7,316 nt of DNA, taken from contig PKXI01000234.1 in the NCBI GenBank assembly GCA_003133425.1, positions 54,406 through 61,721 on the forward strand, written 5' to 3'. Below the pieces are notes generated by a model, which searched no databases, had not been told where the DNA came from, and was given only the letters and a program-made list of their open reading frames with translations. Shown piece after piece: positions 1 to 5,615 of this stretch (positions within the stretch are counted from its first letter, which is position 1; each line of letters begins with the position of its first letter). The DNA comes from Acidobacteriaceae bacterium (GTDB lineage Bacteria; Acidobacteriota; Terriglobia; Terriglobales; Acidobacteriaceae). A program made the position numbers and the translations under genes.

Positions 1-624
1 TCCAGCGGCTCGGCCTCCATCGATCCAGCCGTGCGCAAGTCGCAACTTGAAACCCACGTGAAGCACGCACAATATGTCCACGAGGCGGGCGGCCATTTCC
101 TGCAACTCGTCGCTTCAAGCGCCACGCCTACGCAGACTTTTACCGCTGCAGACTACAAGCTGCAGGGCGAAGTTCTCTCAGAGATCGGCAAGCGCACTGC
201 CGACTACGGCATCAAGCTGGGCTTCCACAATCACATGAACACGGTCGGCCAGCCGCCCGAGGCCGTCGACGCCATCCTCGCAGCAGCCGATCCGAACTAT
301 CTGTTCCTCGAGCTCGACGTTGCCCATTACCTGCAGGGCGGCGGCGACCCCGCGGCAGCCATTCGCAAATACGGCCGCAGGATCCTCTTCATGCACTTCA
401 AGGACGTGAAGAAGTCCGACAACAAGAGTGGTTATGAGTGGGTCGAACTCGGCAACGGCCGCGTCGATTTTCCCGCCGTCTTTGCCGCGCTCCACGAAAT
501 CAACTTCCGCGGCTGGGGCATCGTCGAGTTGGATCGCGTACCCACCGGCGAAACTCTCTCGCCCAAAGACGCCAATGCCGCCAGCCTGCGCTTTCTGCGC
601 GAGAAATTCGGGGTGCAAGCATGA
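1..624 (+). CDS. Sugar phosphate isomerase/epimerase, TIM barrel (5' end outside window)
   Basis: The reading frame is open from the first base, so the true start lies upstream; 207 codons and a TGA stop are visible. The protein looks like a xylose-isomerase-like TIM barrel (AP_endonuc_2 / IolE-IolI superfamily), whose members isomerise, epimerise or dehydrate sugars and inositols with a divalent metal. Seen in order, counting codons from base 1: a HNH motif in LGFHNH (about 76-78), LELDVAHY with a likely metal Asp (about 106), MHFKD with a His (about 132), ELGNGRVDFPAV, and IVELDR with a likely metal Glu (about 176). That is the usual spacing of the family's metal and substrate ligands. The N-terminal strands are missing and no signal peptide can be judged. 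The stop overlaps the next start (ATGA), so the two genes are probably co-transcribed and translationally coupled. Family is fairly sure; substrate unknown. Confidence 0.85.
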   Translation, partial: SSGSASIDPAVRKSQLETHVKHAQYVHEAGGHFLQLVASSATPTQTFTAADYKLQGEVLSEIGKRTADYGIKLGFHNHMNTVGQPPEAVDAILAAADPNYLFLELDVAHYLQGGGDPAAAIRKYGRRILFMHFKDVKKSDNKSGYEWVELGNGRVDFPAVFAALHEINFRGWGIVELDRVPTGETLSPKDANAASLRFLREKFGVQA

Positions 625-1526
625 GTTGTCCTTTCCGTCTCGCCGTTATCAATGATGAAATCTCGGCGGATTTCGATCACGCATGTTCAGTTGCCGCCAA
701 CGACTTCGGCCTCAGTTGGATTGAGCTCCGCAGCATGTGGAACAAGAACGTCACTGAGCTCAACGCAGAAGAAGTCGACAAGTCCCGCCAGATCCTCGAG
801 AAATACAAGCTGCGCGTCACTGACATTGCCAGCCCGCTCTTCAAGGTCAACTGGCCCGGCGCGCCGCAATCGAAGGAGGGGCCCCGCCGCGATCAGTTCC
901 ACGCCGACTTCGACTTCAAGCAGCAGGACAAGGTACTCGAACGCAGCATCGAGCTCTGCAAGGCATTCCAGACTGACCGCATCCGCTGCTTCGACTTCTG
1001 GCGTCTCGACGATCAGAAGCCCTATCGCGACGCCATCAATGAAAAGCTCAGCGATGCCGCCCGCACCTGCGCGAAGCACAACATCGTCCTGATTCTTGAA
1101 AACGAAATGGCCTGCAACACCGGCAGCGGCCCTGAAGCCATTGCCGTGCTCAAGGCCGTCCGCGAGCCCAACTTGATGCTCAACTGGGATCCCGGTAACT
1201 CCGCCACCTTCGCCGGCGACACGCCCTACCCCGACGACTACAAGGCGCTGCCCAAGCATCGCATCGGCCACTGCCACTGCAAAGACACTATCCGCAAGGC
1301 CGACGGCAAATTCGAGTGGGCGCCGGTCGGCGGAGGGATCATCGACTGGGTCGGCCAGTTCAAAGCCCTCCAGCGCGATGGCTATCACTTTGCCGTGAGC
1401 CTTGAGACCCACTGGCACGGCGGCAAGCCGGAGCCCGGCAGCACCATGGGCGTCCCAGAGGCCTCCACCCGCGCCAGCATGAAAGGCCTGAAAGAAGCCC
1501 TCGCCAAAGCCGGAGCCGCCTGCTAG
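621..1526 (+). CDS. Sugar phosphate isomerase/epimerase, TIM barrel, second paralogue
   Basis: A complete 301-residue protein of the xylose-isomerase-like TIM-barrel superfamily. I chose the ATG at 621 because it overlaps the previous stop (ATGA) and opens with MSCPFRLAVIND, a typical first beta strand; the frame is open further upstream, but that part reads as a shadow of the preceding gene. Likely metal ligands are E160 or E162 (LILENE), D190 (NWDPGN), H219 (HCHCKD) and E262 (SLETHW), the E-D-H-E set of this superfamily. There is no signal peptide, so it should be cytoplasmic. It differs clearly from the preceding TIM barrel: ENE replaces HNH and WDPGN replaces ELDVAHY. The pair is therefore not a recent duplication and probably performs different steps. 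With the downstream Tat-exported oxidoreductase it suggests catabolism of an unusual sugar, inositol or oxidised glycoside. The exact reaction cannot be assigned. Confidence 0.88.
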   Translation: MSCPFRLAVINDEISADFDHACSVAANDFGLSWIELRSMWNKNVTELNAEEVDKSRQILEKYKLRVTDIASPLFKVNWPGAPQSKEGPRRDQFHADFDFKQQDKVLERSIELCKAFQTDRIRCFDFWRLDDQKPYRDAINEKLSDAARTCAKHNIVLILENEMACNTGSGPEAIAVLKAVREPNLMLNWDPGNSATFAGDTPYPDDYKALPKHRIGHCHCKDTIRKADGKFEWAPVGGGIIDWVGQFKALQRDGYHFAVSLETHWHGGKPEPGSTMGVPEASTRASMKGLKEALAKAGAAC

Positions 1527-1544
1527 CACTCATGAATACTCTGG

Positions 1545-1586
1545 GTGCCCCATCCTTGCCACGCTTTTGTGGCAAGGGTGGGATAT
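1545..1586 (+). repeat. Palindromic intergenic repeat, copy 1
   Basis: A hairpin 19 bases after the stop of the second TIM-barrel gene. The stem runs 1549-1562 with 1569-1582: 14 pairs including one T-G wobble (1553/1578), around a 6-nt loop (GCTTTT). Outside a C-A mismatch, GTG (1545-1547) can add three more pairs with TAT (1584-1586), two of them wobbles. The same design occurs at 2949-2992 with paired base changes. No T tract follows the 3' arm, so this is not a classical intrinsic terminator. It could still shape mRNA ends or reduce expression of the next gene. I remember GTGCCCCATCCTT...AAGGGTGGG hairpins as common in acidobacterial intergenic DNA; that is recollection, not a search. Confidence 0.85.
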
Positions 1587-1649
1587 CACGAATGCCAATC
1601 CGCATCGGGTGACAGGCCACAACTTACAATCCATCTATTTCCATTCTCT

Positions 1650-1655
1650 GAGGTG
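1650..1655 (+). promoter_or_regulatory. Ribosome binding site of the Gfo/Idh/MocA gene
   Basis: GAGGTG lies five bases before the ATG at 1661 and supports that start, which also places the twin-arginine motif at the extreme N-terminus. I found no convincing -35/-10 pair between 1587 and 1649, so whether this gene has its own promoter is open. Confidence 0.7.
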
Positions 1656-1660
1656 AATTC

Positions 1661-2872
1661 ATGAATCGCCGCAATTTTCTAAGTAACGCTGGCATCGGCG
1701 CCATCGCAATGGCCGCCATGCCCTCCATGCGCGCTCTTGGCGCCAACGACCGCATCCGCATCGGCCTCATCGGCGCTGGCGACCGAGGCATGCAGGATCT
1801 CGACGAAGCCCTCAAGCAGCCCAACATCGAGTGCGTGGCAGTCGCAGACACTTACTCCCGCCGCCGCGATTTCGCCAAGGCCAAGGTTCCAGGCATAGAA
1901 ACCTACGACGACCCCATGCGCTTGCTCGAACGCAAAGACATTGACGCTGTCATCAACGCCACGCCTATGCACCTCCACGCCAAGTACTTTGTCGCCGCGC
2001 TCCATGCTGGTAAAGACCTCTACAGCGAAAAAACCATGACCTGGAACATTCCGCAGACCGTCGAGTGCCAAAAAGCCGCCAAGGCTTCCAAGCAGGTCAT
2101 CCAGATCGGCGTCCAGCACGTAAGCTCCGGCGGCATGGCCGACGCCAGGGATTGGATCGCGAAGGGCCATCTCGGCAAAATCACCATGGTCGAGTCGTGG
2201 ATCTCGCGCAACACGCCCCGCGGTCACGGTCAGTGGGTTCGCCCCATCCCCGACGACTGCGACCTTCAGCACGTCAACTGGAAGCTCTTCCTTGACGGTC
2301 GCCCCGAGCCCAAATTCGACGCCAACAAGTACATCAACTGGCGTCTCTTCTGGCAGTTTTCCGGCGGCAACGTTACCGAAAATATGGTCCACCAGAATGC
2401 CTGGATCACCTCGGCACTCGGCCTCGAACTGCCCATCGCCGCGGTCATGACTGGCGGGGTCTTCTCCGAACAGGACGGCCGCCAGGTCCCCGACACCTTC
2501 AACGTCACCCTCGAATACCCCGGCATGATCGTCGTCTGGCAGTCCACATTCTCAAACTCTCACTTTGCCCTCGGCGAGCGCGTCCTCGGCTCGAACGGCA
2601 CCATCGAGAGCATCAACTTCGGCCCCTCGACCTTCTGGCCGGAAAAAGCCAACAACCCCGGCGTTGAAACCATGCAGGGCACCAGCAAGGGCGTCAACCA
2701 CATGGCAAACTGGTTCGAGTGCATCCGCAGCCGCAGCCACGCCACCAACGCACCCATCGAAGTCGGCTACCGCACCGCCATCGCCGGCCACATGGCCAAC
2801 CTCTCCTACCGCCGCAAGCAGCGCGTAACGCTGGAAGAAGCCATGGCCGCCCCAGCGTCGGCCTGGATGTAA
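1661..2872 (+). CDS. Gfo/Idh/MocA family oxidoreductase with Tat signal peptide
   Basis: A 403-residue protein. The N-terminus MNRRNFLSNAG carries the RR-x-F-L twin-arginine motif, followed by a weakly hydrophobic, Ala/Met-rich stretch to about residue 28, so export folded through Tat is likely. The Rossmann domain starts at about 31 with IRIGLIGAGDRG; the dinucleotide-binding glycines are G38, G40 and G43. YSEKTMTW (E123-K124-T125) occupies the place of the family's usual EKP. The C-terminal alpha/beta domain follows, with WQFSGGNVTENMVHQN around residues 230-247. Family members oxidise or reduce sugars with bound NAD(P); exported Tat members usually keep the cofactor tightly bound, and GH109 glycosidases are relatives. 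A redox step on a sugar or glycoside in the periplasm is the best guess. It follows two TIM-barrel isomerases on the same strand, a pairing I know from Acidobacteria, Bacteroidetes and Planctomycetes sugar loci. Hairpin repeats lie on both sides. Substrate and true chemistry are unknown. Confidence 0.92.
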   Translation: MNRRNFLSNAGIGAIAMAAMPSMRALGANDRIRIGLIGAGDRGMQDLDEALKQPNIECVAVADTYSRRRDFAKAKVPGIETYDDPMRLLERKDIDAVINATPMHLHAKYFVAALHAGKDLYSEKTMTWNIPQTVECQKAAKASKQVIQIGVQHVSSGGMADARDWIAKGHLGKITMVESWISRNTPRGHGQWVRPIPDDCDLQHVNWKLFLDGRPEPKFDANKYINWRLFWQFSGGNVTENMVHQNAWITSALGLELPIAAVMTGGVFSEQDGRQVPDTFNVTLEYPGMIVVWQSTFSNSHFALGERVLGSNGTIESINFGPSTFWPEKANNPGVETMQGTSKGVNHMANWFECIRSRSHATNAPIEVGYRTAIAGHMANLSYRRKQRVTLEEAMAAPASAWM

Positions 2873-2888
2873 CGCAACTGATGAGACC

Positions 2889-2929
2889 GTCGTCCTGAAC
2901 GAGTCGAAGGACCCGCATTTCAGGATGAC
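2889..2929 (+). repeat. Palindromic intergenic repeat of a second type
   Basis: An 11-bp stem pairs 2889-2899 (GTCGTCCTGAA) with 2919-2929 (TTCAGGATGAC), with one G-T wobble (2892/2926), around a 19-nt loop containing CGAGTCGAAGGACC. It begins 16 bases after the oxidoreductase stop. The pattern matches a dispersed GTCATCCTGAG...CGAAGGA element I recall from several soil phyla including Acidobacteria. No T tract follows. As a stable hairpin between convergent genes it may help end transcription or protect the 3' end of the mRNA. Only one copy is in the window, so calling it a repeat rests on recollection. Confidence 0.6.
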
Positions 2930-2948
2930 AGCAAACCACAGCAGTCCC

Positions 2949-2992
2949 GTGCCCCATCCTTTCCGCTTTTTTCCGCGGAAAGGGTGGGACAC
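2949..2992 (+). repeat. Palindromic intergenic repeat, copy 2
   Basis: The second copy of the element at 1545-1586, in the same orientation. The stem pairs 2953-2966 with 2975-2988: 14 pairs with the T-G wobble at the same place (2957/2984), around an 8-nt loop TTTTTTCC. GTG (2949-2951) pairs with CAC (2990-2992) outside a C-A mismatch. Relative to copy 1 two base pairs are exchanged on both sides (G-C to T-A at stem pair 10, A-T to G-C at stem pair 13), so the fold is kept while the sequence changes. It lies between the convergent oxidoreductase and rlpA genes, where it could end transcription from the left. The remainder of the gap, 2993-3101, shows nothing I can name. Confidence 0.85.
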
Positions 2993-3101
2993 CACGACCC
3001 TCAATGCGGCAACATCCGAACCACTCACGAGCAAGACCCGCAGTTCCGGTTCATCCCACACACATCTTGGATTTTGATTTAACGGCTTCCCCGTCGCACC
3101 C

Positions 3102-3896
3102 TCAATCCAGCCGAGTCAAATAAGCCTCGCCCTCGCTGGGCTGAATGTGCTGCGCTATGTACTCCGCCATCTGGCGATCGTCGCCCCCGGGACGAATCCG
3201 CACCCAGTAGCTCTTCTCGCCCGGAAATTCAATCACGTTGGCATCGGTGTATCTGCGCAGCAGCTGTTCCTTCAGCTTGATCGCGTCGCGCTCGCTGTGG
3301 AATGCCCCAATCTGCACGCACCAGCGCCCGCCCGTGTCGATCGGCTTCGGCGTCTTGTATACATCCAGCCGCACAGTCGCCAGGCCGGCCCGGTAAACGC
3401 CCGTGGCCTTGGCGGCAGCGATCGTCAGATCCAGAAACCTGCCGTCCACAAACGGACCGCGGTCGGTGATGCGCATAGCGCTCGATTGTCCGGTCTTCAG
3501 ATTCGTCACCACCACCAGTGAGCCCATCGGCAGCGTGCGATGCGCCGCCGTCATCGCGTAGTCGTCGAAAACCTGGCCGTTAGCAGCTTTGCGTCCCGCG
3601 TAGGGCGCCGTATACCAGGTGGCCAAACCCTCCTCGGTCAGAATTGGCCTGTGCGTCGCCACATACTGGAGGTCCTCTGCGCTCACGCCGCCCGGAGGGA
3701 CCGGCGTTATCGGAATCCGCGCCGGAGCCGTCGCCTGGGGCATAGGAGCATAAGCCGGCCGATTGTAAGGCGCCAGTTCGCTCGGCGGAGGGGCCAGCGC
3801 CACTTTCTTGTGGTGCCCGCAACCAGCGACGGCCAGCAGCACCAGTGCCGCGCCGGCAAGGTTGCCTGCGTCCCTCAGTGGTCGATTCGCAATCAT
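3102..3896 (-). CDS. rlpA: RlpA-like septal ring lytic transglycosylase, DPBB + SPOR lipoprotein
   Basis: A 264-residue protein. Residues 13-26 form a short lipoprotein signal, LAVAGC, with the lipidated Cys at 26. A Pro/Ala-rich linker runs to about residue 85. Residues 87-180 are the double-psi beta-barrel: GLATWYTAPYAGRKAANG, TAAHRTLPMG with H119, and RITDRGPF with D145, the His and Asp expected at the catalytic site. Residues about 191-250 form a SPOR domain (RWCVQIGAF ... SYWVRIRPG) that in this family binds denuded septal glycan. RlpA proteins are outer-membrane lipoproteins that cleave peptidoglycan strands lacking stem peptides and help daughter cells separate; some members lack cleavage activity. 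The protein is shorter than the E. coli and Pseudomonas versions because the linker is short. Its start overlaps the upstream small gene by one base (TGATG), and a weak AAGGAT at 3908-3913 lies 11 bases before it, so translation is probably coupled. Confidence 0.95.
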   Translation of the reverse strand: MIANRPLRDAGNLAGAALVLLAVAGCGHHKKVALAPPPSELAPYNRPAYAPMPQATAPARIPITPVPPGGVSAEDLQYVATHRPILTEEGLATWYTAPYAGRKAANGQVFDDYAMTAAHRTLPMGSLVVVTNLKTGQSSAMRITDRGPFVDGRFLDLTIAAAKATGVYRAGLATVRLDVYKTPKPIDTGGRWCVQIGAFHSERDAIKLKEQLLRRYTDANVIEFPGEKSYWVRIRPGGDDRQMAEYIAQHIQPSEGEAYLTRLD

Positions 3897-4144
3897 CAGG
3901 AGCGCGGATCCTTGGGCTGGTTGGAAGGCGGGTTGTGCGACTGATCAATTCGGTCCGCGAGATTGCGCAGAGTTTCGGCAACGGTCCGCATGGCAGATAT
4001 CGACTCTCTGCGCACCTGCGGAATCACCGCGTCGTTCACATAGGCAATCGTATGGCGCAGTTCCATCTCGATCAGCTCAACAGCTTCTTCGATGCGCCGG
4101 CCCACGCCGCCAGCCCCCGGTCCCGGAGGAGGATAAGTGTTCAT
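3896..4144 (-). CDS. Small 82-residue protein of unknown function, coupled to rlpA
   Basis: I do not recognise this protein. The ATG at 4142-4144 is chosen because AAAGG (4154-4158, minus strand) lies nine bases upstream and because the longer open frame to 4360 has coding-unlike composition (scattered Cys, Trp and Arg). The protein starts Pro/Gly-rich (MNTYPPPGPGAGGVG). Residues about 15-68 are mostly helix-forming: RRIEEAVELIEMELRH, then RRESISAMRTVAETLRNLADRID, which may be amphipathic or coiled-coil. It ends in a Pro/Asn-rich hydrophilic tail. There is no signal peptide or membrane segment, so it should be cytoplasmic. The one-base overlap with rlpA implies a shared mRNA and perhaps a link to envelope or division, though the gene order alone does not prove a functional link. 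I am fairly sure it is a gene; its role is open. Confidence 0.72.
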   Translation of the reverse strand: MNTYPPPGPGAGGVGRRIEEAVELIEMELRHTIAYVNDAVIPQVRRESISAMRTVAETLRNLADRIDQSHNPPSNQPKDPRS

Positions 4145-4153
4145 GAAAAGCGA

Positions 4154-4158
4154 CCTTT
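4154..4158 (-). promoter_or_regulatory. Ribosome binding site deciding the start of the 82-residue gene
   Basis: Read on the minus strand, AAAGG stands nine bases before the ATG at 4144. It favours the 82-residue product over a 154-residue version starting at 4360. Confidence 0.5.
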
Positions 4159-4456
4159 GCTGGTTACCAACTGCAGGTAGCCTCTCCCAAGTCTGCTGGA
4201 CACGCCTCGGCGCGTCAATCCCGTTCGCCCCAAAGGTGCCGCAAAGATCAATACAGATGCGGGTTCCGGCAATGTCCCTCCCATCCGCGAATTCCCGGTT
4301 TCGTCGATCCGTCCCATGTGACTTTTTCCTGCAAATCTGCGTCAGACCGTTAAGGCACACACCGAACGCGATACGTTCAGCGCCAATTCCGACCGATACT
4401 TCCGCTTGCCCGTCGATTTTGCATCAAACAAATGTGCAGCTTGAACCTACGCTCGT

Positions 4457-4461
4457 GAGGG
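4457..4461 (+). promoter_or_regulatory. Possible ribosome binding site for a TTG start
   Basis: GAGGG (within GTGAGGG) lies eight bases before TTG 4470 and five before TTG 4467. It is the best Shine-Dalgarno-like site upstream of the signal peptide of the following gene. No ATG in the right frame lies between 4274 and 4557. Confidence 0.4.
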
Positions 4462-4469
4462 TCCGGTTG

Positions 4470-5432
4470 TTGCAAAGCAGTCCACCCCATCACCACAAAA
4501 CCGGATGCACCGCCGGCCAGCGGAGATGCCCGCTGCGGGCTCGGCTTCTCGCCCCAATGCTGCTCCTGGCGCTAGTCCTTTTGCCTGCATTTCCAGGCTG
4601 CGCCGGCCAGGCTGGGACCTCCAAACCGGCGTTGGCTGTCCCTGAAGCTCCGCAACCCCAGCTCCCGCCCAACCCCAAAACTCAGAGTGCAGCACCGTGC
4701 CAGCTAAAGAGGGATGCCATCGCAATAGTCCAGGCGGGAGCCGCTGGGGCAATGGCTTTCGATCCCGCCAATCCAATCATAAGCCCTACCCTGCAGCCCG
4801 AAGCCTGCCCGCCGCTAGCCCCCTTGATTGACTGGTACGCCCGCTTCCTCAACGGCCCGCAGGTCAAGGCGCTCACCCCAAAAGAGAAAGCCCGGCTTGC
4901 CGTCCGAAATCTTCTCGACCCCTTCAATGGGATTACCATCCTCGGCAACTCCGCCATTTTCGTGGGTGCCAACGCTCACTCCGCCTACGGCCCTGGAATG
5001 GCCGGCTTCGGACGAAACGTCGGTGTCAGCTTCACCCAGGACCTGACCGGCGAGTTCTTTGGCACCTTCCTCATCCCCTCTATCGTGCATCAGGACCCCC
5101 ACTACCACCGCCTGCCTGATGCCGGCATAAAGCACAGAATCGCCCATGCCATCTACGAGGTTGTGTGGACTCAGGGCGACAACGGCAAAGGAATGCTGAA
5201 TTACGCCAACATGGTCGGCTTTGCCATCGACGACGCAATCGGCAATCTCTATGTCCCCGGCCAACATACCGATCTGCCTTCCAGCGCATCCCGCTACGCC
5301 ATTGACCTCGCCACCGCCCCTATCGACAACTTCATCACCGAGTTCCTGCCCGACGTAGCCCGCCGCATCCATGTTCGAGTCGTCCTCGTCCAGCGCATCA
5401 TCAACCAGGTTGCCATCTCCGAGAACAGGTAG
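4470..5432 (+). CDS. Secreted or membrane-anchored protein of unknown function
   Basis: About 320 residues from the TTG at 4470; start uncertain. Alternatives are GTG 4455, TTG 4467 and ATG 4557, but ATG 4557 would begin inside the signal peptide and remove its positive n-region. The N-terminus has RR and RAR (18-25), a hydrophobic core (26-41) and a Cys at 44 preceded by F-P-G, an imperfect lipobox, so it is either a lipoprotein or cut nearby. A Pro/Ala-rich stretch follows. From about residue 135 (LTPKEKARLAVRNLLDPFN) to the end the protein looks well conserved in style: GNSAIFVGANAHSAYGPGMAGFGRN, GEFFGTFLIPSIVHQDPHYHR (H207, H211, H213), VVWTQGDNGKGMLNYANMVGF, DNFITEFLPDVARRIHVRVVLVQ. I recall very similar hypothetical proteins in Acidobacteria but no function. 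The His cluster could bind metal; that is a guess. A 20-bp tandem duplication produces the present stop. Confidence 0.78.
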   Translation: MQSSPPHHHKTGCTAGQRRCPLRARLLAPMLLLALVLLPAFPGCAGQAGTSKPALAVPEAPQPQLPPNPKTQSAAPCQLKRDAIAIVQAGAAGAMAFDPANPIISPTLQPEACPPLAPLIDWYARFLNGPQVKALTPKEKARLAVRNLLDPFNGITILGNSAIFVGANAHSAYGPGMAGFGRNVGVSFTQDLTGEFFGTFLIPSIVHQDPHYHRLPDAGIKHRIAHAIYEVVWTQGDNGKGMLNYANMVGFAIDDAIGNLYVPGQHTDLPSSASRYAIDLATAPIDNFITEFLPDVARRIHVRVVLVQRIINQVAISENR

Positions 5433-5446
5433 CCATCTCCGAGAAC
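5407..5446 (+). repeat. 20-bp tandem duplication creating the stop codon
   Basis: Bases 5407-5426 and 5427-5446 are the same 20-base unit with a single difference, T5411 against A5431. The second unit is not in the same reading frame as the first, because 20 is not a multiple of three, and its A5431 supplies the TAG stop at 5430-5432. If one unit is removed, the frame continues as SENTGQ and stops at TAG 5456-5458. The present protein ends SENR. Confidence 0.9.
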
Positions 5447-5573
5447 ACCGGACAGTAGACCCAACCGATTCCTGCAACTCACCAGCCATCAGCGGCTTAC
5501 ATTCCAACCCCGTTCGCCGCCTCCCAATCCCCGTTCAAGCTGAGATTCTGCCGTTCACTGTCCAGGATTTGGG

Positions 5574-5602
5574 TTGACTGGCCCATCCGGTTACCCTACA
5601 GA
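5574..5602 (+). promoter_or_regulatory. Possible sigma-70 type promoter of the radical SAM gene
   Basis: TTGACT (5574-5579, five of six to TTGACA) is followed after exactly 17 bases by TACAGA (5597-5602), which matches the -10 consensus at only three positions (T1, A2, A4). It would give a 5' UTR of roughly 90 bases. The rest of 5433-5700 holds the second half of the 20-bp duplication and the small hairpin at 5616-5632, and otherwise nothing I can name. Confidence 0.3.
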
Positions 5603-5615
5603 TGAATTTTCAGCC

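Larger units (their letters stand above)
4145..4469. other. Divergent intergenic region, no gene seen
   Basis: These 325 bases separate the minus-strand 82-residue/rlpA unit from the plus-strand secreted protein, so they should hold promoters for both directions. I found no -35/-10 pair good enough to report on either strand. One plus-strand frame stays open through the whole stretch (from a GTG at 4137, with ATGs at 4143, 4257 and 4272), but its translation is rich in Ser, Arg, Pro and Cys with no domain-like pattern. I read it as chance extension of the downstream gene in GC-rich DNA. No strong hairpin was noticed. Confidence 0.5.

Noticed and set aside
687..1529. Minus-strand open frame of 280 codons opposite the second TIM-barrel gene
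   Set aside because: Long antisense frames are expected in GC-rich coding DNA. The translation is Gly/Ala/Val-rich without motifs, while the plus strand has clear family motifs.
1549..1582. Hairpin copy 1 as a classical intrinsic terminator
   Set aside because: No T tract follows the 3' arm; the T run is in the loop. It is better described as a dispersed palindromic repeat.
1610..1630. TGACAG and TACAAT as a promoter before the oxidoreductase gene
   Set aside because: The spacer is only nine bases, too short for a sigma-70 promoter.
1679..2392. Minus-strand open frame of 237 codons inside the oxidoreductase gene
   Set aside because: It is a codon-bias shadow of a gene with unmistakable Rossmann and Tat motifs, and has no ribosome binding site or domain of its own.
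1545..2992. A transposon bounded by the two hairpin copies with the oxidoreductase as cargo
   Set aside because: No transposase, target-site duplication or terminal inverted arrangement is seen; the two copies lie in the same orientation.
2552..3061. Minus-strand open frame of 169 codons covering the oxidoreductase 3' end and the repeat region
   Set aside because: It lies opposite a well-supported gene, and its N-terminal part is the translation of the hairpin repeats. Frames across such palindromes are a common source of false small proteins.
4145..4360. N-terminal extension of the 82-residue minus-strand protein to 154 residues
   Set aside because: The added segment has coding-unlike composition, and a ribosome binding site fits the ATG at 4144 better.
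4815..5507. Minus-strand open frame of 230 codons opposite the secreted protein
   Set aside because: The plus-strand reading has a signal peptide and compact motif-like segments, while the minus reading is low-complexity Gly/Val/Asp-rich.
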